Origin: Taenia hydatigena
Taxonomy: Eukaryota > Platyhelminthes > Cestoda > Cyclophyllidea > Taeniidae
NCBI GenBank assembly: GCA_036345935.2
Contig: JADWOT020001334.1
Span: forward strand, 124,001 to 188,000
DNA length: 64,000 nucleotides
Direction of reading: 5' to 3'
Within the stretch, counting starts at the first letter, position 1; the number at the start of each line of letters is the position of its first letter. Below the pieces are notes generated by a model that worked only from the letters and a program-made list of their open reading frames with translations, was not told the DNA's origin and made no database searches. Positions 46,747 through 59,399 of the stretch are shown piece after piece. Made by a program: the position numbers and the translations under genes.

Positions 46747-46750
46747 ATAG

Positions 46751-46872
46751 TGTAATGCTTTGTTTTTTGAGACTGCCAGTCTTGGTCAGAGTCACAGAGG
46801 TAGCCATACTGCCCCTGCTGCGCACGCTCGTGTCCGGGCTATGCCAGAAACTCATTTTCTTCTGTCTGTTGA
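46751..46872 (-). repeat. Inverted terminal-repeat fragment abutting TRIM 2
   Basis: The reverse complement reads as the right two-thirds of the same terminal repeat, with CAACAGACAGA, GGCATAGCC, GGGCAGTATGGC, CCTCTGTGACTCTGACC and the end GCATTACA. It sits four bases from the end of the 3' repeat of TRIM 2, with the two right ends facing each other. It is probably an older solo or truncated copy into whose tip the younger element inserted. Confidence 0.7.
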
Positions 46873-49800
46873 TAGTGAAGTCCTCAAGCTTTATGCTAAC
46901 ACCTAACTATTCAATGCATGAGTCATTTTAGATGATTAACCTGCAAATAGGTGCCCATTTCACGTTTAAATCTCCTCATATGGTAAACAGTGTCATTGAC
47001 ATTGGCGAATTGGCGGACCGTCAACTCAATTAATCGTCTTCCTCTCCTGCCACTGTTATTTTAAATGATAGCACAAAAATTTTGGCTGCGTATACTCTCG
47101 ATAATCCATGACATATTAAAAGTCATTTAATGTGATGGTTAACTCGAGCAAAATTCATAACGGCATTCACTGTCCTCTTGTGTCTCTCCGCTAGCCTCAA
47201 AATATATTTTGCGATGAGGTACCTTTTGCTAATAGTCTTCTAATTACTAAGCGATTTTACTAGCACTTAAAATAACACCTTGCCCCACCACCCACTCCTA
47301 CTACCTCAAGGCAAAGTTCGTGGCAGAAAGGCAATGGGAACTGACGACCACATGTGATCGTCGATAAGTCATAGCTGAACGGGTTGGTGGATTTGTGTGG
47401 TTGAGATTTCCATGGGCTGCACTCTCAACGCGCGCCCCTTTGCTGACTCATCGACGCTGGTCAATCGATAAGTCGATAAGTGCATGCGCTGTGTCCTCGT
47501 TTCACTTAAGTTATCTCGTTAAGCAGGCGATCGATCGACAAAACCCATTAACCAGGGCAAAACCTCATGCATGGATGGCGAGTGGGGATAAAATAAATGA
47601 AGTCACGAATGATGAATTACCATATTTTATTTAACTGTGCATGAGTTAATAAAATTCATAGTTATTTTTTTAAACTTCCTTCCACCTTGCTGTACATTTC
47701 CTCTCCGTTCTGTAGCATCCCGCATTCCATGCCTGCCTGAATTTGGAAATGATGAAAACTCAAATTGGCGAGACAGTGCCGGCACTGCTACTTCTTGAAG
47801 TCCGCAATGCCTTCCAGATGCCAATAAGCTCATCAGTAGTGTAATCGTCGCGTATTGGTTATTCTAAGTTCTCAAGTCATGTTCCCCGACAAATTTAAAG
47901 CCTGCTCTAAGATACGTTTATGAGCCATCGTTAGACTGCACACACATGAGATTGTATCTTAAAGACATCTTGAGCATAGCTCGTTTAAGTAAACCTTTTT
48001 AAAAATCGTAATTTTTTTTTTATGAGTGATACTCCGACTTTTTTAATATTAATTCTAATTTGCCATCAAAGGGTTGCATTGGCTGACCGTAGTGCTGATC
48101 CTTTTGTGATTTTCGAGGTATTAGACAGGGCGAGACAGGTAAATATAATGACGTAATGTTCACGCCTAGTTAAGCAGGAAGAGCGGGTGAGAGTGCTGCC
48201 AATGAGGAGCTGAGTTGGCTGAAATGGAGGAAGAACTTAGAAATTTGGATGCTACACTGCTTACCATGAATGCAAATAGATGAGCCCTAAATTAAGCATT
48301 TAAGAACTTTGATGATCACCCCACTCGAGCACACCAGGCCATTTATAAGTGACACTTAGGAATGTAAATAGCCTAGTAATGGTGGGTGCAGTATCTCAAT
48401 GCGGATGTCTTAGTAAAGCTTAAAATTGATTCACTGACACTAAGAAGGTAGGAAAAGAAGGAAATGAGGAAGGATAACCGAAGTAATCGAAGGAAGAAGG
48501 GAAGTAAGTGAAGAAGGGGAATGGGAAACCTAAGAATGAGAACGAGAATAAGGACCAGCAGGAACTGGAGATTAAAGTATAGAGATATCATTGGAGTAGA
48601 GCGGAAACGGTGACTAGCAAAGGCTGAAGTTGAAGCAGGTGGACTGGCCTCTCGAGAAGGCAGATTCGGCATTGTTGGAGGAGGAATGACCATAGCCTTG
48701 TATGCGTATCCTTTTATTTCCATCGATTGCATCCATTTTTTTACCACTGCACCTTCTCTATTCTCTCTTCTCATCACTTTATGCCCTCTTTCTATCATTG
48801 CTTTTCACATTACATGAATTTGGTAGTCCATTTAATTTCTTTTTGGTGAAGCCAACACAACCACCGCAGTTGTAAAGTAGAGGCAGTCAAGCAAAGCTTT
48901 GTCAATTGATCGAAATTTGCATTATACGCACATTAAAGGCATGCATGCCTTTTACAAAGGAATGCATGTGCCTATTACCCAGTTATTCACAAAGAGTTAA
49001 GGAATTAGCCTCAGCAAAACTACGCAATATCTTGAAATATAAATGTTCTAAGTGTATGTACCCCAAATCCCTCAATCTTATCAACTCGCGTAAGGTAAAA
49101 ATATTGGCACAAAGGGAGTACCTACAATGCAATGTAACATTGTTAATGGCTAAAAATGTAGGCCATGTTCCTAGTAAAGGCATGAATATTCATAGCTAGA
49201 TTTGAAGAAGCGGATGCATTGCTTAGGCCGTGCAACTGCTGGTTCTGGTTACGGTCACTTGAGTGGTTCCATAGCCATTGTCAGGTGACGAGGTCTCTAG
49301 GTCATGCCGGAAGCTCAGATTCCTTTCTGTTCGGCGAATATACATTTTCTGCCCGAGCATTATTTATTCTTTTGCTTTAAAGGAAGTTTTGGAACGTCGC
49401 AGCGGTGGTATAGGGGGTAATAAAATATAAAACGTTGCCTTTACATGTTTTTTTTTAAAGCAAACGCATAAACGTACATAAAAATTTTGAAGAAATATGG
49501 CTATACGAGCATACTAATTAATATCTTCGAGTTCAAATTAGAATTGCATCAGTTAATCAAGTGGAATACAAAAATCAAACCGAATGCACCATGCGCCATT
49601 TAAAATCTAAATAATCATAAATCATGAAAGTAATATATAAATGCCACATTTGATCGCTGTTAGTACTTTCGTGTTAGGGAAACAAGCCTTTAAATCAAAT
49701 TATTCGCTCTTCATCTTCAAGGTCATTGGCGGTAGTTGTGCCATTCCTCCTGTCGTCGCGTTGGAGCCTCTAAAGCGACAACATATCTAAACTATCAGGG

Positions 49801-50439
49801 ATTATTTGACAGCAATGGTATTTAATCCTTCAATTCACACGGGGATGCATCTTGCTCCACTAGCGTCTATATCGTTGAACATAAGCTAATCGAGTGACCA
49901 CATGGAATCAGAATTTTGCCTATGCAATTACTTTGCACACATCCCAGGTAAGAGTAAACGGCATTTTATGGGTTTTCGTCACGTTTTTCTCGCAAAATAA
50001 ATAACGATAATCATTTGTTAGACAACTGTGCTTTACAATTTTTTTTGTTTATTATTATTATTATTACACAGCAATAGCTGCTTTATTCGGGTTGTTAATA
50101 CAGGCTAATAAATAAGTCTATAGGATACGCAGAGAGCATCAGTGAACTCAAAGTATTTAAGCGATAGAGAATTGAAGTTAGGCATCTTCAAGACTAAGTG
50201 AAATGAAACGAAAACCATACATCAGCAGCAGTCCTCGTTCTGCCACAATGGAAAGAAGTGGCGGTGCATATCGGGGCACAGCTGGAACCATCACAAATTT
50301 GAGTGTGAGTGTCCATGATAATTTATTAAGGAAAGAAGGAAGGATAAAGCATTGGCTGCGCTGCGTTCCATAATTCTTATGCTTTGGTCAAGAAATGATC
50401 TAGACAAGCTCTGGCTGTTGATGTAGTATAGTTAAATAT
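46873..50439. other. Unassigned stretch with a purine tract, a palindrome and short low-complexity runs
   Basis: The plus strand is strongly purine-biased at about 48440-48560, which opens a 141-codon Leu/Phe/Ser-rich minus frame (48373-48798). I read that frame as low complexity and not a gene. An 18-bp palindrome is at 48935-48952, a T run at about 48011-48021 and a short ATT microsatellite at about 50050-50067. No protein family was recognised. Confidence 0.4.
48935..48952. other. 18-bp perfect palindrome
   Basis: AAAGGCATGCATGCCTTT is its own reverse complement. No function is evident. Confidence 0.75.
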
Positions 50440-51700
50440 GGTTCCTACTCCATTCACTTTGTGTCAGTTTTCTTCATATTAGAAATTTCGAGGCTTCCAG
50501 CCTTCTGCAACTGCTTTTGATGTTAATCAGCAGCGAACTGATTTGGGTAAGAGTGTGTTTGATTTACGTTTCCATGGAAACGGAAAATAATCGTACTAAA
50601 TCGCTAAGCTCAATGTAATTTGCCTTGATTTAGCCTTATCCAGAAAAGGTACTCCACGGCCTTTTGTCTTTTGCAACTGTTTCGTGGGATTCTCAAGTTA
50701 TACAGTGACGACTTAGTTCTGCTCGGCTCATACCGATGTTATTTACGAATGGAACTGAATCGCTTGTATTGTGCTACTGCGTCGCAATCCATCAATTTTA
50801 ATTTTACCCCTTATTTGAAAAGAAATTTTGTGGCCTCTCGCCTAGCGTAACTATATTCTGAAGTTCTCGATTTAACCAGTGACCACTAAGTTTCAGCCTA
50901 AGCGTGCTGAGACTAGTCTGGAAAAGGAACCGAAGGTAGTCGGCTAAAGTCACTGCTCTCCAGGGCATTATTTCTGACTTAATCCTGACCAAAATATGAA
51001 TTCCGCAGCCTCTTGTCTTGTAAAATTATATGTAATGTTCTCGAGTTGAGCGATGACGACATGATATAACTCGACCCACATCAAACTTATTTAGGAAAGG
51101 TACCAAAAATATTTGGGTCATATCTTTGCGCCTGATTTTATTCCTTTTGATTCAGCCATATTTTGAAAAAGACATCTGCGTACTCTCGTCTACTGTTATT
51201 GTTTTCAGATGATTGCGAGTTGAGTAATGCCGCTTGGGTTTCATTCGACGCATTTAAATTTTATCTTAGGAGTAGAAATAGAAATAGCCGGGTTTTATCT
51301 CTAATATAAAACTCTTTGCGTTTGATTTTAGCCTCGATCAGAAAAGGCATTCCGCGACCTCTCGTCTACTGTTACTGTTTCCTGATGTTCTCGTCCCATG
51401 CGATGCGCGTTGCGTTTACGCTAGTAAAGTAACCGAAATTGGTCGTTTCATGTAGTGGCGGCCTATTTGATCACCTTTTATTAAGCCCTAATTAGGATAG
51501 GGAATATGCGGCCTTTTGTGCATTGTAATCTTTTCTCGATTAAAGTAAGGTCGCTTTAGTATCGGTCGAAGTTATTTGAATTTTCTGTCGGAAAATTAAC
51601 TTAAGGTGGCTAGGATATATCGCTGCGCTCTCGTTAACTGTTTTTTGATTCCGTCTTGATCTGATGTCCCAAAATTAATTAATGTCAATTTAATGTTGCG
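50440..51700 (+). repeat. Degenerate tandem array, period about 174 bp
   Basis: A recurring core of the type (G)AAAAG...(C/G)GCCT(C/T)T(C/T)GTCT, then ACTGTT, then a TTCTCGAGTT-like segment, begins near 50482, 50643, 50817, 50990, 51165, 51341, 51496 and 51613. Successive spacings are 161, 174, 173, 175, 176, 155 and 117 bp. Most units also share a GCG(C/T)(C/T)TGATTTTA-type lead-in and a middle block resembling TTTATCTTAGGA...ACCGAAA. Units are strongly diverged and the last two are shortened, so this is an old array, perhaps a dead satellite or the tandem part of a larger repeat. Confidence 0.7.
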
Positions 51701-52470
51701 TTTCGGGCTTATGCTTTTAAAGGGATTGAAAGTAGCCCATCTAGATCGGTTCACTCTGTTATATTTTTTTCAAAAATGTTTAATGAAAATTGGACCTTGG
51801 AAACTTTTTTTATATTTAACATGTTTTTGTTGGTCTTTCTGCTTCAATCTATATTTGCTTGGTTCTTTTTGCTTGCACTTGTAGTTTTAGCAGCAATTGA
51901 ATCTTCTAGTTTTACCGTGCCTGATGTTTTAAGAGCCTTTATTCACAACTAGAGCTTAGAGATCTAAGGTCTGTGGAGACGTTATTTTAGCCTGTTTTGA
52001 TATAGAGTTGCCTACTCTTGGTAGTCATTTATTTATTTCTTTTGTGAGCGCTTGTGGCAGCATTCGTAATTGTCTTACAGTTTAGGTTGTGGCTATGTTT
52101 AGGAGGCCTTTTTGGCAAAACGGGTTCAGAAAGCTTGGGACCACAGATGCGCTTTTTCGTGTTCGTTTCGATCCAAATTTGCTTAGACTAAGTATGCTAG
52201 TGGCTTGCTACATTTCTTAGGCGCCTGATGCAATTTTCATTGTAAAATGTCAAGGTTTAAATGTGGCTGAGATTTGCGGAGTCCCTGTTGGAAAAGAAAT
52301 CTGAGAGGGCTTGCGCGTGTAGATGCGCTGTATCTTATCCGCAGTGGTCCAGAACTGATTCAATTTGCATCTTAGCAGCTTGTTTCCTTCCGATAATGCC
52401 TGCTGGCCATGGGCCTTCTCAAATGCTTTCGATGCAGATTAGTGAAGTAAAAGCACAACTTTAAACATTG
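51701..52470 (+). repeat. Possible further decayed units of the 174-bp array
   Basis: Weaker echoes of the unit follow: a GCGTTTCGGG...GGGATTGAAAGTAG stretch near 51698, GTTTTGATATAG...CTACTCTTGG near 51993, and TTGGAAAAGAAATCTGAGAGGGCTT-like sequence near 52288. These are too diverged to be certain. Confidence 0.3.
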
Positions 52471-55400
52471 CATGCGTAGTATTGAGAAGGGCATGGATAG
52501 TGGATTGCATTTTTTGCCACTTAAAGGAATTTTTGGTCTTTGAAGAACCCGTTTGCGGCTGCTTAATGGCTATTGTTGAGAATGTTGTGTGAACTTAATT
52601 CTCTGCATTGTATTTGCTGTGGTCGCGGTGATCGGTCACGATTGGTAATAGCGTTGATGTTGGCACCGAGCAAACCTATTTTTATTTGGTGAGTAGTAAG
52701 CGTCCCTACACAACGTTTATTTGGTTGGCAAGCGGTTCAATTGATCATTAGCTTGGTCATGCTAATTGTTTACCATTGTGCCTGCAGACAGTGACTCCTA
52801 GTAAGAAGAGCATAAGAGTCAATTCAAAGAAGACTTGTCACGTTTTGATGCTGCGTCTCTTTATCCTGCTTTAAACCACGGTTGCACATATCTCCGCTCC
52901 ATTCTTTTGGTAACAGTTATGGTGAAAGTCCAGCCACGCCGTGCCCTCTCCTCGTAGGCATGGCGATAATCTCAACTTGCAGCCGTTTAATATGCTTTCA
53001 GTTAGACTGGTAGCTGCATCGGTTGAGAAGCTGACGGCCCTGTGTGAGCGAATTTCTATTGGTTCCTTCCAGACACAACTGCTTCATCCACTCTGCTGTC
53101 ATAGATGCTTTTAGTGTTGTTCTGTTGTTACACTTGTTTACAATCGCTCTGCCTGGACGAGGTAGCAGAAGTTGGAAAGGATGTATCACATAGTTTAACT
53201 CTAGCTGATTTCTCCTTGGGAAATTTTTGACACTCCCTGCAATTTTTCGCCTCCCAGAAATTTGCACAAGTTGGTGCGTTTTTGTGCATGCGTTCCAAAT
53301 TTTTAGCACTTAACTGAACTCCATGTGCACGCCTTATTGCTGATTGCTGGAATCTTTTGGTAGGTCGTAAGAAGGAACTGAGTTTTATGCGCTCCTCAAG
53401 GGGTTGTTGGTTGCGATGCTGGATTTCTTATCTAGGCTTATGTCAAACGTTGCCTTTTGATCAAATATTCTTTTGAAGCCTCCACCATTAGCGCTTTTTA
53501 TACTTCTATCCCTTTGCATTCATTTAATTAGTTGCAGTTAACCACACGCGGTGTTGCGTTAGTCCATGTGCTGATCATACATAGGCAGGATGACTTTAGT
53601 TGGCAGTGTTAATACAGCTTACGAGGCTGATAACTAAAAGGCCATATTCATCTTAATGTGACCTAGATGATAGCGGAGGAAAACATGCTTAACCTTAAGC
53701 ACAAATCTTGCTTTGGCCATCAATTTGGACGTTTCGGATGGTGGGTTTTTACCCTGTCTCCACTTTCGGTTCTACGTGCACCGATTTTGGTGCGATTCAT
53801 GCGGTTGTATATTGGACATTTAGCCTCCCTGTCATAGTTTGACTTTCGCATGGCTAGCGCATAAGATTCTAGAGGCTTCTGGTGTTTCTCGACGTTGTTG
53901 TAGCATCTTATTGCGAAACATGAATGTAACAAATAAAAACAAAGCATTCTTTGCTAACTGTGAGCACATGCTTATGTTTAGTGATAGATTTTGTTCTAGT
54001 AAGGCTTATTCAACATAATTAGTGATTTCCCTATATTAAATGCAATGCATCACGCATTGTTCAGGAGCAAAAATAAATACATTTGAGTTGTGTGTATTTT
54101 TAAGACACAAGTTAACTGCCGACCGCATGTTTTGCAAAATTAACAGGTATTTTATTCGTGTAATTCGCTTACCACTTTCAAGGTCACTAGCGGTAACTGC
54201 TTCCCGTCTTGTTGGTAAACTAGATCCGTTTTCGCACCAAAATACCATGCTTTTTGCTAAAATAGGCAACAATTTTCGTAGTCTTATTTTGATTAATGGG
54301 AAATAATTGGTGAGAATGACTCTGCAGAACATGAATTTTGCAAGAATGCAATGCGTTTGACTGGAGCATAACTTGCTAAGCATGGCCTCTTTAGCGATCG
54401 AATCGGAAGCATATAACTCAGGTATGAACAAATTGGGTTTTATGAATTCTTATCTAACCTCTCATGCATAAATTAGCAGTCGGCATTTACTCCAAAAATT
54501 ATTTTCTTAATACGCAGTTAATTGCTTCATACGACTTGGTATAAAACCTTCACCTATAAACAACGTAAGCAGTAATTTGAGTTATTCAACATCTACAGGG
54601 TTTTACCCAGAAGTCTTTAAGGCAATAAGAGAAGAGAATTTAACTGCAAAAGAGCTTCCTATCACGTTCATTACCATATCAAACAAATAATTTACATTGA
54701 TTTTGGCCACTGACTGGGATCAATGCATGCGGAAAATACTCGATGCAAGGTTTCTTTTGATTCAGTGAAGGACAGATCATCAGTAAAGCGCAATTTAGTG
54801 AGAATCACACTATAGTTTTGGTGGTTTTGATATAAAACACAGCTGAGTACTGTCTCTTTGATGTATATCTCAAATTTCAAATTTTATGCTTAGTCGTTCA
54901 GTCTGTCGATGATTGCTGTACCGTTTTTTGCATTATATGATACGAATTTGGACCTAGCTGATAGTAAATGGGCTTATTATGGCAGAGCAAGTTAAAATGA
55001 CACGAGCATATAGAGCGGCGGAATATTCTGCCCATTTGAGTTTAAAATTTATCAGGATTATAACATAGCAGCTTGTCTGACTTTGCAATTACTTGCGGCA
55101 TTCCTTGCACCAAAATTTTGTCTCATTTATCATTCTTGTAGCATTGCAAGAAGGGAAAGCATTTGAGCTCCACCCTTCTCTCTTCCTTACTCACTCGCGC
55201 AATTTGACAACAATTGCTGTTGAAGCTGCTATCTCTATTATGACACCCGCATGACTGTTAAGAAGAACGGCTTATACATTCGAAAATCTATCATATCATA
55301 CAATCATGCTATGGAGTGTGGGAATTCGAAGGGGCTTGTTGCTAACTAAGGAACGTCAAAATGGCCTCAGAGTACCTTTTCAGCGATACGCTATGGTCCT

Positions 55401-58400
55401 TGGCTTGAGGAATGACTAAAAAGAAGCCAACAGAGAAGTCGTGTGTTTGTTCACACACATGGTAGCAGCATCGCAGCCCTGCCATTTTGCTCCGATACAT
55501 TCCAAAGGCCCCAATCCAGCGCCTACATATTTGCCGTCTTCACGAACTACTGCACCGTAGTCAATCCTTGACGTGGTGTCCTCCAGGCATCTTTCAATCG
55601 TAAGTGTTTCTCGGCAAATCACTCTCTCTAGCCAGCGTTTTTGCACACTTAATGCACGTTGTCATACGGTCCTATCATTCCCGTATTTGGTTGGAGTTTG
55701 TGTCGCCTCTGGCTTAACTGCCATCTTCGTTAAACTTTGCCGACATTGATTTTACTAACCATTTCCGCTAAGCACTGCACTTCAGCACAATTTTAGATCC
55801 CATTGCGACTCACATTGCAGGAGTGCATGGCTTTAGCTCATACAACCTCATGTCACGCATTTGTGCTGTAACAGCTATTCTACAGCCACATATTTGGGTG
55901 CATGTGAAAGCGGTGCAAGAGGAGCATTAAGATTATTTGACATAAGTCTAGAAGCATAAGGCGCAGCAAATGGATCCCTAAGCTCGATACAACGTGCAAC
56001 AGCGGGTTTGCGGCGTCAGCACCTACTGAAGCACGGCTAACGTAGCAATTAGATAGGCACCTCAGCAGTTGTATACGACTCTAGGTTACTTTTCAGCGTT
56101 TTATGACTAATGCATAAAATTTTACAGTAGCCAAAATTGAGTCTCAATTCGTCCAGTAGTACTTTTCCTTCCCCAGGCTTGGCCATAGTGGGTAAGTACA
56201 ATCTTTTCGCCTCTTTTTTCCTTTATAATGAAATCTCACGGTCCTCCTTTGTTTACTTCTAGAACCGAAGTTACACCCAAGACTCAGAGTGGACTGCAGG
56301 ATTGGTCATCACAGAGGTCCTTGATGCTTCCGCAGTTAGGAACCAATCACCTTCAACATATTTCACACCCTATAGCATTACTGTATGATTTGATAGAGAT
56401 TTCATTTAAATTAAGCCTTTCCTTTTGGCGTTCTTGTGAAAAGAATTGTGTAAAACTTTACCGTCGATGACTGATAAATGGTTGCGTGAATGAGTTGGCC
56501 TCTAGGGTGTGGCAGTGGGCAAATTTTAGTAGTGTCTCTGTATACTTGCTTTCCTTACGCGAAACCACTTGACGCATATCAACATTATCTCACCATCACG
56601 GAATAATCCGACCAATATACACAAACCTAGTGATATTTCAAACGCTTACCTTGCCCTACGGAACTCTTTCTGCAAAATGACTTCATTTAGGAGAACAATG
56701 AGGACAAGGTCGCACATCTTAGATGATCTTTGATCATTCGCAGTGTAAGAGATACGGTGGAAGAAGAATGACTAGTGGCCGGCGAACAGCAAGAGCACAC
56801 CTACAGACCCTTTAGTAAGTAGGAAGAATTAAGCTCTGTGCTAGACTGAGTACGTTTGGCATTTTGGTTCTCAGTGCGCTCACGATGGGGCGTCAAAGAA
56901 GAGGTAAGTCACTGTGCTTAATCTCTGGTGCTGAATGAGTAACATGCAGATGAATGGGCAGAACTCCAAGTGTCGGGATTGATGCTTGCTGATTCTACCT
57001 GGTCAAGTCAGGATCAGACTTGCTGTTTCCACAGATTTCTTTTTGCCTGTAGTTTAAAAAAGTGTGGTCGAGCGTAGCTGTGCATAGTGGCACAGACTAT
57101 CTCAGCGCAACGTAACCTGATGTAAAATGGCACAATGTGGCTCAGGAATGACAGAGCAGGGCATCTTATTTTACCGCCCAATCACAATGCTACTGATAAC
57201 AATCATATATCCTTCACGACTTTTAGCAAATAAAGAGTCAACTACCACTGTTTTTCATCGTGAGCTAATGCACAGACGAACAAGTCTCACCACAACATAC
57301 TGTCATGCTTTTATCCAATTTAATTCAACTTCTAGCACTTTGTAGGGGCGGTATATCTCGCCCGCTACTTCCTCGAATTCTTCGCCGTCACCATTCTCAG
57401 AGCTTACCATATGGTTGTCATCCGCACGTGCATCATCAACAGACCTTCACTGCACCAGTAACTTGAATTCCATCTCATCTAGTTGTGATGAGCAGCGACG
57501 AATCAAGTACAAGGTGTGCACTGCAAAGCATGCTACTTCAAGATGAGATGACTTCTATTGACTAGAATGCAACTTTTTCCATGTGAGATAGAACTTTTGG
57601 TGTGTTCTGGGCGGCAGGATCAGCCCATGTGTTGGTGCCAGGTCTATTCATGAAAGACGCGAGTCGAACGGAGTTTCTATTTGTTAAGAAACCGTGTGCT
57701 TTGAGCTAGTGTACCAATGAACACCGCATCCACTTGATTATTTCAAACAAGGCAAGTCTCATTGTTTAATCTACTCGTTTTGGGAAAACGAAAGGCGAAA
57801 AGTTAATGAAGGCATCCAAGTGTTGAATTGAGTTCCTCAATTGGCGCGGCTTAGGAACGCACTAGCCTTTGTACAATACAGCTCGATCCCGGCTAATATG
57901 GACTCATTTGACAATAACTTTGACAAATTAAACCTCATATGCCAAAAGAAGTAAGCCATCTGATAGCATGGACAATTAAAGACAAGGTTTTTGAGACTCT
58001 CATAGCCGTAGAAAATCAATTTTTGCTGTGGTCTTTTATCAGCCTTAGGATGTTGATTCTAGGCGCGACAAAGCAATCGTTTTTATTTCTTCTCGTAGAC
58101 AGTTCGCCAGCCTTTCTGCACGAGAGAACTGGTCTTCCATGCCAAACAGATGGTCTGAATACTAGTAGATGAAAGCGGTGAAGCGGACAGTGACACGATA
58201 AATTAATTATCTTTGCATAGTCTACAAACCTTACCTTAAATTCGAAAAAAATGTTGATTTCTCTACAGATGTATGAAATCTGCTAAAGACAGCACAGAAC
58301 AAGCGAGGGGTTGAGCAGCACTGAAAATTGGATGGAACATAATGAAACGCGAAAAAGGGCCAGTGTAAACGCCCTGATCTGTGTTGGTTTTAGACCTTCT

Positions 58401-59399
58401 CGACTTTTAATTAAGCGTCTAACTAACTGTACAGAATGCTTCTACTAAAAAAGCAACTGTGACTAATATGGCCTCATAGGAACAACGAAGAATGGGAACA
58501 AGCCATCACTTACGCGAAAGATAGGCTTTGTATGAGATGCTCAGCGAAACGTCAGGTGTTTTTTGTGCATCCAATGTTAGGGCATTCGGCACAATCTAAT
58601 ATGGACAGGTTTCAATAATGGATCATCAGACACTAATATAGCTGCAAACAAGGAGAGAAAACTTTGAATATTGGTATGCGGGACAACAGCACTATAATTC
58701 TGTAGCACAATACGGGTGAGAGAATTTGCACAGCGTTGAATACGGAGATGCGTTCGTAAGGATCACAGTTATGCAAAAGCTTTTGCACGTTCGAAAAGAA
58801 GTAAAATTCTTACCGGCGTTTTTCTAATAGCAAAAAAGAGACAAGCTTTATGAACAGGACGGTTAGATAAATGAGAAACCATTGTCAATGCCTTCCGAAG
58901 GCAGTAAAGTAGCGATAATGGAAAGGCCTTGTATCCTCTCAGTACAAACAGCATTCCAGGAGCTGTAGCACCAGACTGGTCACATTTGGGGAAATAAAAT
59001 GTGAAACGCCTTGAACAGAAGACAATCCTGGAATGTGCCAACGTCACATATGCTCGTAATCTGTTGATTAGCGTTGCTTAATGCTTAAAATGAACCTTGC
59101 CTATTCGAAAAGCGGCACACTGCATGTGAAAAGGTTATACAACAAATCAAATCTTGGAATGTACATGCAATCATCAAATAGCTTCCTATTTCTTGGTAAT
59201 CACTGACACAGATTGCGTCACAACACCAATCGCATCAAAACCGCACTCAATAAACTTATTAATCAGTGTTGGTAAATACGGCTGCATTCAGTGCAAAATA
59301 TAGGCATTACACTATCAGAATGCCTTCTTTTGCGTTCAAAAAGTCTCGGAAGGCTACAGTCGTCTTTGCAACATAAGGTTATAAGGATGAAATTCCCTT
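52471..59399. other. Unassigned stretch
   Basis: Nearly 7 kb with no recognised gene, RNA or repeat match. The longest frame is 131 codons (54036-54431, minus strand), with no motif. Its DNA is also open on the opposite strand, which points to composition and not coding. Confidence 0.4.

Larger units (their letters stand above)
45903..46747 (+). mobile_element. TRIM-like element 2
   Basis: This is the second member of the family at 9763-10658, in the same orientation. It has a complete 185-bp 5' terminal repeat (45903-46087), a non-coding interior of about 500 bp (46088-46589) with the same landmarks as element 1, and a 3' terminal repeat (46590-46746) whose left end is missing. The interior frame at 46140-46373 (MRQPSQRTQCCKKHLRANHATGRHSTRLRRCL) resembles the element 1 frame at 9968-10234 (RKPSQCSQCCKKHFRTNHARRRHSTRLRRCL) over about 30 residues, the only peptide I saw shared between the two. 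That could be a short gag-like remnant with a Cys-X2-Cys pair, or just conserved DNA. Confidence 0.7.

Noticed and set aside
48373..48798. 141-codon minus-strand frame
   Set aside because: It lies on a purine-rich tract and is Leu/Phe/Ser low complexity. It is open by composition.
54036..54431. 131-codon minus-strand frame
   Set aside because: No motif is visible, the opposite strand is also open, and the length is compatible with chance.
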